This document shows positions 31,006 to 38,777 of a stretch of DNA of 64,000 nt, in pieces. Within the stretch, counting starts at the first letter, position 1. Each line of letters starts with the position of its first letter. The notes under the pieces are model-generated. The model had not been told where the DNA came from. It did not search any database and saw only the letters and a program-made list of their open reading frames with translations. Made by a program: the position numbers and the translations under genes. Origin of the DNA: JANQOH01 sp965200095 (GTDB lineage Bacteria > Pseudomonadota > Alphaproteobacteria > UBA7887); the NCBI GenBank assembly GCA_965200095.1, contig OZ241350.1, forward strand, positions 186,001-250,000, read 5' to 3'.

Positions 31006-33318
31006 ATGCCGGCCACGACGATGCGGACCGCGGGCGTTCGCGGGGCGACGGCGGGGGCGCGAGTCCTCGCGCTGGCGGCTCTCGCCGCCGCGCCGGCGGC
31101 GGCCGTCGAATTCGAAACCGGCGGGGCCCGGATGAGCCTCGACACCACGCTCTCGCACGGCGTGTCGTATCGCGTCGGCGACCGCGACGACAAGGTCATC
31201 GGTGTCAATTCCGACGACGGCGACCTGAACTACGACGGCGGGATAATCAGCAACACCACGCGCTTCATCGGCGAGCTGGACATGGACCTCGGCGCCTTCG
31301 GCGCGTTCGGGCGGGTGCAGGGCTTCGTCGATTTCGAGAACCTCGAGGAGCGGGACCGCACGCCGCTCCCCGACGAAGCGCGCGACCGTGCGGGGGACGA
31401 TCTGGAAGTGCTCGACCTGTATCTGTCGGCCGGGGGCGACCTCGGCGAGATGCCGGTGGAGGCGCGCGTCGGCAATCTGGTTCTGAACTGGGGCGAGAGC
31501 ACGTTCATCCAGGGGGGGGTGAACGTTATCAGCCCGTTCGACGTAACCCGGCTGCGCAAGCCCGGGGCCGAGTTGCGCGAGGGGCTTCTGCCGGTTCCGA
31601 TGGCGTCGGTCGCCGCCTCGCCGACCCCCGAATTGTCGGTCGAAGGGTTCTGGCAGCTGCGATGGGCGGAGACCCGCGTCGACCCGTCGGGCACCTATTT
31701 CTCGACCAACGACTACGGCTCGCCGGGCGGCTCGATAGCGTATCTGGCGGATGACAACACCCGCCCCCTCGTTTCGGACCTGGGCGGTCCGAACCCGGCA
31801 ACCGAGGAGGGCCGCGGGCTCGCGCGGTTGATCCCGGCGGTGAACTTTGAGCTCCCCGGCTGCAACCCGACGGCGACGGGGAGCTTCGTCGGCGCCGACT
31901 GCGTTCGCGAGAGGGACCGGCGTTTCCTCGGCGTGGCGCGCGCGGCGGACGAGGAGCCCCGCGACTCGGGACAGTGGGGCGTCGCGCTTCGCTGGTATTC
32001 CGAGGCGCTTAACGACACCGAATTCGGCTTCTATTTCATCAACCATCACAGCCGGCTGCCGCTGGTGAGCGCGTATTACGGCACGCGGGAGGGAGTGACC
32101 AACGCCGCCTACGCGGCGGATGGGATCCGTAAGGCGCGGCCGCAAATCGGGGCCGGGGTCGCCGCGCAGGTGGAGGCGGCGCGGCCGCAAATCGAGGCGG
32201 GGGTCGCCGCGAAGGTAGCGGAGGAGCGCCCGAAGATCGTGGCCGGAGTCACTGCGCAGGTAGCGGCGGCGCAACCGCTCATTGAGCAGATGGTTACGCA
32301 GGCGGTTAGGCAGCAAATCACCGCGGGGGTGGAAGCACAGGTCCCCGCGGCGACGCCTGCGGAGGTCTCCCGGCTGGTCGCGGCGCGGCTCGCGACCTCC
32401 GAGTTTCAGAAGCAGATAGCCACTAGCGTGCAGGATCAGATGGCGCAGCAGATCGAGGTTAACGTTAAGATGAAAGAGGATGAGCTGATCGCCACTGGGG
32501 TCAAGGAGAAGGTGGCCGAGCTGACAGCTGATCGAACCGCGGCGACCATCGCCGGGGCCAGCCAAGTCTTCGCCACCGACCAGTACGGGAAGACGGCGCG
32601 GTATTTCGTCGAATATCCCGAGGACCTCAAGGTCTTCGGCTTCAGCTTCAATACGGTGCTCGGCTCCTCCGGCTGGGCGTTGCAGGGCGAGTATTCGTAT
32701 CACCCGGACACGCCCTTGCAGCGCACCGAGGGGTCATTGTTCCTCGAAGGGCTGACGCCGTTGACCGCGCCGGCCGAAGCGGCCCGCAATCCGACCCCGG
32801 CGAACGTTGCCCGCGCACGCGAGGCGCTAAGCAAATTGGGAACCTATCTGCAAGGCTGGGTTCCGCGCGACGTAAGCCAGTTGCAGGCGACTCTGACGAG
32901 GACCTTCGGGCCGCGCTTCGGCGCCGACGGCAGCGTTTTCGTCGCCGAGTCCGCCCTGACCCGCATCCACGACATGCCCGACAAGGACATGCTGCCGCTG
33001 GACACCCACGGCTCCGGCGACACGCTGGTCGCGGACGCCACGTCGTGGGGCTACCGCCTCGCCGGGCGGCTCGACTACAACAACGCCGTCGGCGCCGTGC
33101 GGCTTTCGCCCTACGCGCAGTTCCAGCACGACGCGAACGGCAACAGCGCCGGGCCGTCCGGCCCCTTCCTCGAGGGACGGACGGCGTTCACCGCAGGGCT
33201 GGGGCTGGGATATCTCGACGACATGCGGATGGACCTGAGCTACACGATGTTCGGGGGAAGCACGAACTATCTGCGGGGCCGCGACTTCGTTTCGGTCTCC
33301 GCCTCCTGGTCGTTCTGA
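31006..33318 (+). CDS. DUF1302 family outer-membrane protein with a coiled-coil insertion
   Basis: A 770-residue secreted protein. The signal peptide ends near APAAAVEFETGG. DUF1302 segments flank the middle: MSLDTTLSHGVSYRVGDRDD, LNYDGGIISNTTR, VGNLVLNWGESTFIQGGVNV and, after the insertion, ARYFVEYPEDLKVFGFSFNT and a C-terminal beta-rich end terminating in F, typical of outer-membrane barrels. Between residues ~365 and ~523 lies an insertion not expected in the family: 15-residue repeats (ARPQIEAGVAAKV-type) followed by an amphipathic, lower-GC helical stretch. It heads a four-gene cluster; homologues occur with MMPL exporters in many Proteobacteria. Start ATG 31006; ATG 31021 is possible. 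Confidence 0.85.
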   Translation: MPATTMRTAGVRGATAGARVLALAALAAAPAAAVEFETGGARMSLDTTLSHGVSYRVGDRDDKVIGVNSDDGDLNYDGGIISNTTRFIGELDMDLGAFGAFGRVQGFVDFENLEERDRTPLPDEARDRAGDDLEVLDLYLSAGGDLGEMPVEARVGNLVLNWGESTFIQGGVNVISPFDVTRLRKPGAELREGLLPVPMASVAASPTPELSVEGFWQLRWAETRVDPSGTYFSTNDYGSPGGSIAYLADDNTRPLVSDLGGPNPATEEGRGLARLIPAVNFELPGCNPTATGSFVGADCVRERDRRFLGVARAADEEPRDSGQWGVALRWYSEALNDTEFGFYFINHHSRLPLVSAYYGTREGVTNAAYAADGIRKARPQIGAGVAAQVEAARPQIEAGVAAKVAEERPKIVAGVTAQVAAAQPLIEQMVTQAVRQQITAGVEAQVPAATPAEVSRLVAARLATSEFQKQIATSVQDQMAQQIEVNVKMKEDELIATGVKEKVAELTADRTAATIAGASQVFATDQYGKTARYFVEYPEDLKVFGFSFNTVLGSSGWALQGEYSYHPDTPLQRTEGSLFLEGLTPLTAPAEAARNPTPANVARAREALSKLGTYLQGWVPRDVSQLQATLTRTFGPRFGADGSVFVAESALTRIHDMPDKDMLPLDTHGSGDTLVADATSWGYRLAGRLDYNNAVGAVRLSPYAQFQHDANGNSAGPSGPFLEGRTAFTAGLGLGYLDDMRMDLSYTMFGGSTNYLRGRDFVSVSASWSF
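32134..32268 (+). repeat. 45-bp tandem repeats encoding 15-residue units in the DUF1302 gene
   Basis: Three units (32134-32178, 32179-32223, 32224-32268) encode ARPQIGAGVAAQVEA, ARPQIEAGVAAKVAE and ERPKIVAGVTAQVAA; a degenerate fourth follows to 32313. The period of 15 residues fits an extended amphipathic helix or helical hairpin. Confidence 0.8.
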
Positions 33319-33325
33319 GGTGACG

Positions 33326-34693
33326 ATGAACGTAACGAGAGCGCTTGCATACCGCGTCGGCGCGGCGATAGCCGCCGGCGCGTTCGCCTTCCCCGCGGCG
33401 GCCGAACTGTCGGCCGACGCCATCGCGCGCCTGGGCGCGGACCTGACGCCGCTCGGCGGCGAGCGCGCGGCCAACGCCGACGGGACCATCCCCGAATGGA
33501 CGGGCGGCATCGTCGCCCCGCCCCAGGGCTACACGGTCGGCGAACACCACCGCGACCCCTATGCCGGCGACGCGCCGCTGTTCGTCATCGACGGCGCGAA
33601 TCTGGACGCCTACAGCGACCGGCTCTCGGCGGGCCACCGGCGGATGCTGGAGACCTACGACAGTTTCCGGATGCCGGTCTACCCGACGCGGCGCAGCGCC
33701 TCGGTTCCGCAGCGCATTTACGACGCGACGCGCGAGACCGCGGCGACCGCGACTCTGGTGGACGACGGCAACGGCGTCGGCGGCGCCGTCATCGGCGTCC
33801 CCTTCCCCATCCCCGCGAACGGGATCGAGGCGGTGTGGAACCATCTGCTCCGCTACCGGGGCGAGACGGTGTCCTGCGTTATCGGCCAGGCCGCGGTGAC
33901 GCGGGGCGGCGATTACACGATGGTGAAATTCGGCCTCGAGATCGAACTGCGCTATTCGCTCCCCGGCATGACCGTGGAGGAACTCGGCAACACGATGATC
34001 CTGTTCAAGCAGCGGGTGCTCGCCCCGGCGCGGCTGGCGGGCGATCTGCTGCTGGTGCACGAGACCATGAACCAGGTGCGCGAACCCCGCAACGCCTGGA
34101 CCTACAACCCCGGGCAGCGGCGCGTCCGGCGGGCGCCCAACGTCGCCTACGACAACCCGGGCACGACCACCGACGGGCTGCGCACGGCCGACCAGTTCGA
34201 CATGTTCAACGGCGCGGTCGACCGCTACGACTGGACCCTTGTCGGCAAGCGCGAGATTTACGTCCCCTACAACGCCTACCGCCTGCACAGCGACTCGCTG
34301 GCCTTCGACGACATCCTCACGCCGCTGCACGTCAACCCCGACCACCTGCGCTACGAGCTGCATCGCGTGTGGGTGGTTGAGGCGACGCTGAAGGAGGACG
34401 CGCGCCACATCTACAAGCGGCGGACCTTCTATATCGACGAGGATTCGTGGCAGATCCTTCTCGCCGACATGTACGACAACCGCGACGAGCTGTGGCGGGT
34501 CTCGGAAGGGCACGTCATCAACTATTACGAGAAGCCGCTGGTGTGGCCGACGCTGGAAGTGCACACCGACCTTCAGGCGGGGCGCTATCTGGCGCTGGGC
34601 CTCGACAACGAGTTCCCCATGTGCACCTACGACGTGGCGGTCACCTCGCGCGATTTCACTCCGGCGGCGTTGCGCCGCGAAGGCCGCCGCTAG
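33326..34693 (+). CDS. DUF1329 domain-containing periplasmic protein
   Basis: A 455-residue secreted protein. The signal peptide is RALAYRVGAAIAAGAFAFPA with cleavage near AAA-EL. The DUF1329 domain fills the rest: ADLTPLGGERAANADGTIPE, WTGGI, PVYPTRRSASVPQRIYDATR, RRVRRAPNVAYDNPG, LVGKREIYVPYNAYRL and YKRRTFYIDEDSWQILLADMYD. Family members resemble LolB-like lipid-binding proteins and travel with DUF1302, YCF48 and MMPL genes. ATG 33326 has GAGGTGA upstream and follows the DUF1302 stop by 7 bases. It may shuttle or sort a hydrophobic ligand between the exporter and the outer membrane protein; that role is inference. Confidence 0.88.
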   Translation: MNVTRALAYRVGAAIAAGAFAFPAAAELSADAIARLGADLTPLGGERAANADGTIPEWTGGIVAPPQGYTVGEHHRDPYAGDAPLFVIDGANLDAYSDRLSAGHRRMLETYDSFRMPVYPTRRSASVPQRIYDATRETAATATLVDDGNGVGGAVIGVPFPIPANGIEAVWNHLLRYRGETVSCVIGQAAVTRGGDYTMVKFGLEIELRYSLPGMTVEELGNTMILFKQRVLAPARLAGDLLLVHETMNQVREPRNAWTYNPGQRRVRRAPNVAYDNPGTTTDGLRTADQFDMFNGAVDRYDWTLVGKREIYVPYNAYRLHSDSLAFDDILTPLHVNPDHLRYELHRVWVVEATLKEDARHIYKRRTFYIDEDSWQILLADMYDNRDELWRVSEGHVINYYEKPLVWPTLEVHTDLQAGRYLALGLDNEFPMCTYDVAVTSRDFTPAALRREGRR

Positions 34694-34712
34694 CCGCGGC
34701 AGGGCGGGCTTC

Positions 34713-35786
34713 ATCCCCGTCCCCGCGGCCGGCGCGCGGGTTCGCCGGGGGGCCGCAGCCGCCTTCGCCGCTCTTCTCGCCGCGGCGGCCCCCGCCGGCG
34801 CCGCGGACGAGGCGCCGCCCGCGGGGGCCGAAGAGGCCCGCCTCGCTTCGCGGTCGCTGCTCCTCGACGGCGCCGCAGTGTCGACTCCCGGCGGCGAGCG
34901 GCTGATCGTCGTCGGCGAGCGCGGCCACATCCTCCATTCCGACGATGCGGGCCGGTCGTGGATTCAGGCGCGGACGCCGACGCGGGCGCTTCTCACGGCT
35001 GTGCACATGCACGATGCGCGGCTGGGCTGGGCCGCAGGGCACGACGCCGTCGTGCTGCGCACCGAAGACGGCGGCGGGACGTGGACGCTCGCGCACCATG
35101 ACCCGGAGCTGGGCGCGCCGCTGCTCGACCTGTGGTTCCGGGACGACAGGCGAGGGTTCGCGGTCGGCGGCTTCGGCGCGTTCCTCGCCACCGACGACGG
35201 CGGCGACAGCTGGACCTGCCGCAACGGCTGCGCGGACGGCGGGGGGCCGGCCCTGTTGCGCGGCGGCGCCGGCAATCCGGCGGACGACGGCTTCGGCGAC
35301 GACTCCCATCTGAACCGCATCGCGCCGGCGCCCGCCGACGACTCCGGCGCGGCGCGGCGCGTGTGGCTCGCCGGCGAGGCGGGCGCGCTCTACCGCTCCG
35401 ACGACGCGGGCGAAAGCTGGCGGGCGCTCGCCTCGCCCTATGCCGGCTCGTGGTTCGGAGCGCTGGCGCTCGACACGGAGACGGTGCTCGCGGCGGGGCT
35501 GCGGGGCCGCCTGTTCCGCTCCGCCGACGGCGGCGAGAGCTGGACCCGCGTGGCGACCGGCGTCGATGCGGCCCTGACCGACATCGCGGTCGCCGCCGAC
35601 GGGCGGGTCTTCGTCGCCGGACTCTCGGGGACGCTGCTCGTCAGCCGCGACGGGGGGCGGAGCGTGTCGCCGCGGCCGTTGCCGTCCCGCCAGGGGGCGG
35701 CGGCGGTGTTGCCGCACGCCGGCGGCGTGTTGTCCATCGGCGAGTTCGGCGCCCGTCCCGTCGGCGCGCCGGGGCGCGCGCCGTGA
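34713..35786 (+). CDS. YCF48/BNR-repeat secreted protein (start codon unresolved)
   Basis: About 300-357 residues of a beta-propeller protein of the YCF48-like family, with at least five Asp-box-type repeats: HSDDAGRSWIQ, TEDGGGTWTLA, TDDGGDSWTC, SDDAGESWRAL and ADGGESWTRV. The frame continues upstream into an obvious signal peptide (RVRRGAAAAFAALLAAAAPA, then GAADEAPP), but contains no ATG, GTG or TTG before the previous stop. The first canonical start, GTG 34878, would remove that signal. I therefore extend to an ATC at 34713 preceded by AGGGCGGG as a placeholder; a sequencing or real frameshift is the other explanation. Its stop overlaps the MMPL start (GTGA). In such clusters the protein is thought to assist the exporter. 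Confidence 0.72.
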   Translation: MPVPAAGARVRRGAAAAFAALLAAAAPAGAADEAPPAGAEEARLASRSLLLDGAAVSTPGGERLIVVGERGHILHSDDAGRSWIQARTPTRALLTAVHMHDARLGWAAGHDAVVLRTEDGGGTWTLAHHDPELGAPLLDLWFRDDRRGFAVGGFGAFLATDDGGDSWTCRNGCADGGGPALLRGGAGNPADDGFGDDSHLNRIAPAPADDSGAARRVWLAGEAGALYRSDDAGESWRALASPYAGSWFGALALDTETVLAAGLRGRLFRSADGGESWTRVATGVDAALTDIAVAADGRVFVAGLSGTLLVSRDGGRSVSPRPLPSRQGAAAVLPHAGGVLSIGEFGARPVGAPGRAP

Positions 35787-38113
35787 CGGCCGCGGGCGTC
35801 GTCGACCGGCTGGTTTTCGGCCGCCGCGCGGCGACGCTCGCCGTTTTCGCGGCGGCGACGCTCGCTTTCGGATGGCTCGCTTCGGGGCTGCGGGTGGACG
35901 CGGGCTTCACGAAACTCCTGCCCGTCGAACACGAATACATGCAGACCTTCCTGGAGTATCGCGACGATTTCGGGGGCGCCGACCGCGTCGCCGTCGCGCT
36001 CGTCGCGCGCGAAGGCGACATGTTCACGCCGCAGTTCTTCGACCTGTTGCGCGATGTCACCGACGCGGTGTTCTTCCTGCCGGGGGTGGACCGCACCCAG
36101 GTCTATTCGGTGTTCACGCCGAACGTGCGCTACGTGGAGGCCGTGGAGGACGGGCTGGCGAGCGGCGACGTGCTGCCGGCGGATTTCGCGCCGACGGCGG
36201 AGGGGTTCGCCCGCGTGCGGGAGAACATCCTCAAGGCGGGGATCGTCGGGCGGCTGGTGGCCAACGACTTCTCCGGCGCGCTGGTGAGCGCCAAATTACA
36301 GGAATTCGACCCCAATACGGGGGAGCGTCTCGACTATCCCGAGGTCGCCGAAGCGCTGGAAGGCATCCGCCGCGACGCCGCGGCGCGCGCCGGCGCCGCC
36401 GTGGACATCCACATCATCGGGTTCGCCAAGGTGGTGGGGGACATCGCGTCCGGGGCGGCGCAGGTGGCGTTGTCGTTCGCCGTGACCTTCGCGGTGACGG
36501 CGCTGTTCGTCGCCGTCTATGCGGGTTCGCTCCGCGTCGCGGCGATGCTGCTGGGCTGCGCGTTGTGCGCGATGGTCTGGCAGTTGGGGGCGCTGGCGGC
36601 GCTGGGCTACGGGATCGACCCGATGTCGATCCTGGTCCCGTTCCTGGTGTTCGCCATCGGCGTGAGTCACGGCGTGCAGATGGTGGGCGCGGCGCGGGCC
36701 GAAGCGGCGGCCGGCGCGGCGCCGCTCGCCGCCGCGCGCGCCAGTTTGCGCCGCCTGCTGCTGCCCGGGGCCGTCGCCCTCGCCTCGGACACGGTGGGGT
36801 TCGTGACCATCGCGGCGATCGAGGTCCCGGTGATCCAGGAGATCGCGGTGTCGGCGAGTCTCGGCGTCGCGGCGATCATCCTCACCAATCTCGGCCTGTT
36901 GCCGGCATTGTTGTCCTACGCCGGAGCGGACGCGCGGCGGCGAGAGGCGGCGCGGGCCCGCGACCGCCGCCTCGCGCCGCTGTGGGCGCGCCTCGCGCGG
37001 GCGTCGCGCCGCGGCCCGGCGCTGGCGACGATCGCCGCAGCGGCGGCGCTCATCGCCGTCGGCGCGGTCCGTGCGCCCGAGGTGCGCATCGGCGACCAGC
37101 ACCGGGGCGTGCCCGAATTGCGGCCGGACTCGGTCTACAATCTCGACACCGCGGCCATCGCCGAACGCTTCGATATCGGCGTCGATGTGTTGACGGTCAT
37201 CGCCGAGACCGCGCCCGAGGCGTGTATCGATTACCGCGTCATGGAGACCCTCGACCGTTTCGAATGGCGGATGCGCAATGTGGAGGGGGTGCAGTCGGTA
37301 GCGGCGCTGACGGCGGTGGTGCGCGGCCTTGCCTCGGGCCTGAAGGAAGGCGACCTGAAGTGGCGGACTCTGCCGCGCGACCCTTACGTGCTGGCGCAGG
37401 CGGGCGCCTATGTGCCCACGAGCAGCGGCCTGCTGAACGCCGATTGCAGCGTCATGCCCGTGATGATCTACACCGCCGATCACAAGGCGGAGACCATCGC
37501 CCGCGTCGTCGCGGCGGTCGAGCACTTTTCCGGCGAACACCCGGACGCCGGCGTCGCCTTCCGCCTCGCCGCCGGCAATGTCGGGGTGATGGCGGCCACC
37601 AACGAGGAGGTGGCGGCGGCGCAGTTCCCCATTCTCGGCTATGTCTATGCGGCGGTGATCGCGCTGTGCCTGCTGTTCTTCCGGTCGCCGGCGGCGACGC
37701 TGTGCATCGTTGCGCCGCTCGCCGCGGTGTCGCTGCTGGCCTATGCGCTGATGGCGGCGCTCGAGATCGGGCTGAAAGTGTCGACGCTGCCGGTGGTGGC
37801 GCTCGGCATCGGCATCGGGGTGGATTACGGGATTTATATTTACGGGCGCTTGCGGCTGCATCTGGCGGAGGGGCTGGACTTCGCCTCCGCCTGGGAGAAG
37901 ACGCTGTCCACCGCCGGCGCGGCGGTGGCGCTGACCGGCGTGACTCTCGCCGCGGCGGTGGCGACATGGATCGCGGCGCCGCTCCAGTTGCAGGCGGACA
38001 TGGGCAAGGTGCTGACGTTCATGTTCCTGGTGAACATGATCGGCGCGGTCCTTCTGCTTCCGGCGCTCGGCGCCTGGCTGATCGGGCGCCGCGCGCCGCG
38101 CGCCCCGGATTGA
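35783..38113 (+). CDS. MMPL-family RND transporter
   Basis: A 776-residue inner-membrane transporter with the RND/MMPL two-half architecture: TM1 at residues ~15-35, a large periplasmic loop (CHK-free, VDAGFTKLLPVEHEYMQTFL), TM2-6 (~200-400) with VPFLVFAIGVSHGVQMVGAA and AVALASDTVGFVTIA, a second loop, then TM8-12 with VALGIGIGVDYGIYIYGRLR and ALTGVTLAAAVATW. The charged residues in GIGIGVDYGIY are the proton-relay position. This type exports lipids or hydrophobic compounds; hopanoid and mycolate exporters are relatives. GTG start overlaps the YCF48 stop. Last gene of the DUF1302 cluster. Confidence 0.92.
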   Translation: MTAAGVVDRLVFGRRAATLAVFAAATLAFGWLASGLRVDAGFTKLLPVEHEYMQTFLEYRDDFGGADRVAVALVAREGDMFTPQFFDLLRDVTDAVFFLPGVDRTQVYSVFTPNVRYVEAVEDGLASGDVLPADFAPTAEGFARVRENILKAGIVGRLVANDFSGALVSAKLQEFDPNTGERLDYPEVAEALEGIRRDAAARAGAAVDIHIIGFAKVVGDIASGAAQVALSFAVTFAVTALFVAVYAGSLRVAAMLLGCALCAMVWQLGALAALGYGIDPMSILVPFLVFAIGVSHGVQMVGAARAEAAAGAAPLAAARASLRRLLLPGAVALASDTVGFVTIAAIEVPVIQEIAVSASLGVAAIILTNLGLLPALLSYAGADARRREAARARDRRLAPLWARLARASRRGPALATIAAAAALIAVGAVRAPEVRIGDQHRGVPELRPDSVYNLDTAAIAERFDIGVDVLTVIAETAPEACIDYRVMETLDRFEWRMRNVEGVQSVAALTAVVRGLASGLKEGDLKWRTLPRDPYVLAQAGAYVPTSSGLLNADCSVMPVMIYTADHKAETIARVVAAVEHFSGEHPDAGVAFRLAAGNVGVMAATNEEVAAAQFPILGYVYAAVIALCLLFFRSPAATLCIVAPLAAVSLLAYALMAALEIGLKVSTLPVVALGIGIGVDYGIYIYGRLRLHLAEGLDFASAWEKTLSTAGAAVALTGVTLAAAVATWIAAPLQLQADMGKVLTFMFLVNMIGAVLLLPALGAWLIGRRAPRAPD

Positions 38114-38163
38114 CGGAGCGCCCCTGTCGAAGGTTATCGGCGCCGGACGAGGAGGGAACTGCA

Positions 38164-38445
38164 ATGACCGGGGTCGACTACGCCGCCGCCGCGCTCGCTG
38201 TCCGCGAGCGGACGCTGCAGGTTTCCATCGCCCGGACCGGTATCGTCCATTGCGGCGTCCGCGCCACGATCCGCGCCGCCGACCGGCGTGGACGCGACGC
38301 CGAACCCCACAAGCGGCGCAACCCGGTCGGGCATATGTTCCGCCGGCTCAATGACTTGAGACGCATTGCCGCGACTGTCATTTTCCCGTCATATTTTCCG
38401 GGTGTGAATCCCGGCGCCGGCAGCAATTCTCATTTTGGCCCATAG
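38164..38445 (+). CDS. Doubtful small ORF (93 codons) after the MMPL gene
   Basis: It starts with ATG behind GGAGGG, giving MTGVDYAAAALAVRERTLQV. I do not recognise the product, and the second half of the frame lies in a 108-bp repeat also found at 43812-43919. Differences between those copies are not biased to synonymous positions, so the repeat is probably not coding. It is more likely a chance frame than a gene. Confidence 0.2.
   Translation: MTGVDYAAAALAVRERTLQVSIARTGIVHCGVRATIRAADRRGRDAEPHKRRNPVGHMFRRLNDLRRIAATVIFPSYFPGVNPGAGSNSHFGP
38296..38403 (+). repeat. Left copy of 108-bp direct repeat flanking the autotransporter island
   Basis: Aligns without gaps to 43812-43919 with 19 differences in 108 bases (82% identity by hand), most of them transitions. 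Shared cores include CCCGGTCGGGC and GCCGCGACTGTC. The same orientation on both sides makes it a direct repeat 5.5 kb apart. Confidence 0.75.
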
Positions 38446-38466
38446 CGATGCGGCGGACCTGTCGCG

Positions 38467-38557
38467 GCCTTCCTGGGAGCGCCGGCGTCTCGCCGGCATC
38501 TACGTCATCGCGCGCTTCGCGCGCATGCCGGCGAGACGCCGGCGCTCCCAGGAAGGC
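38467..38557. repeat. REP-like palindromic element, family A, perfect 33-bp arms
   Basis: Arms 38467-38499 and 38525-38557 are perfect reverse complements. The core is GCGCCGGCGTCTCGCCGGC and the 25-base centre holds the inner hairpin GCGCGC-TTC-GCGCGC. A diverged copy of the same element is at 58834-58922. It is non-coding and lies between the MMPL gene and the autotransporter promoter. Confidence 0.9.
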
Positions 38558-38602
38558 GCGTCCATCGCCATAATGAGAATCGCTGCGGCGCCGGAACGGA
38601 TT

Positions 38603-38632
38603 TTGACTATGCGGCGCCGTTCGTGATAGGAT
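38603..38632 (+). promoter_or_regulatory. Putative promoter of the autotransporter gene
   Basis: TTGACT (38603-38608) and TAGGAT (38627-38632) are 18 bases apart. The -35 is flanked by two copies of GCGGCGCCG. A start near 38639 puts the whole 13-bp tandem repeat in the untranslated leader. Confidence 0.45.
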
Positions 38633-38641
38633 AGATTTGTT

Positions 38642-38751
38642 CTCTTCACGGGGCCTCTTCACGGGGCCTCTTCACGGGGCCTCTTCACGGGGCCTCTTCA
38701 CGGGGCCTCTTCACGGGGCCTCTTCACGGGGCCTCTTCACGGGGCCTCTTC
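38642..38751 (+). repeat. 13-bp tandem repeat, eight full copies plus six bases, in the autotransporter leader
   Basis: The unit CTCTTCACGGGGC repeats perfectly from 38642 to 38745, with a partial CTCTTC to 38751. It sits between the predicted promoter and the GGAGGT ribosome site (38762-38767) of the autotransporter. Exact identity of units suggests recent expansion and likely length variation between strains. Confidence 0.95.
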
Positions 38752-38777
38752 CAATTTGACCGGAGGTCCCGTTCCCC

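Noticed and set aside
38642..38751. CRISPR array
   Set aside because: The 13-bp units abut directly with no spacers and no cas genes are near.
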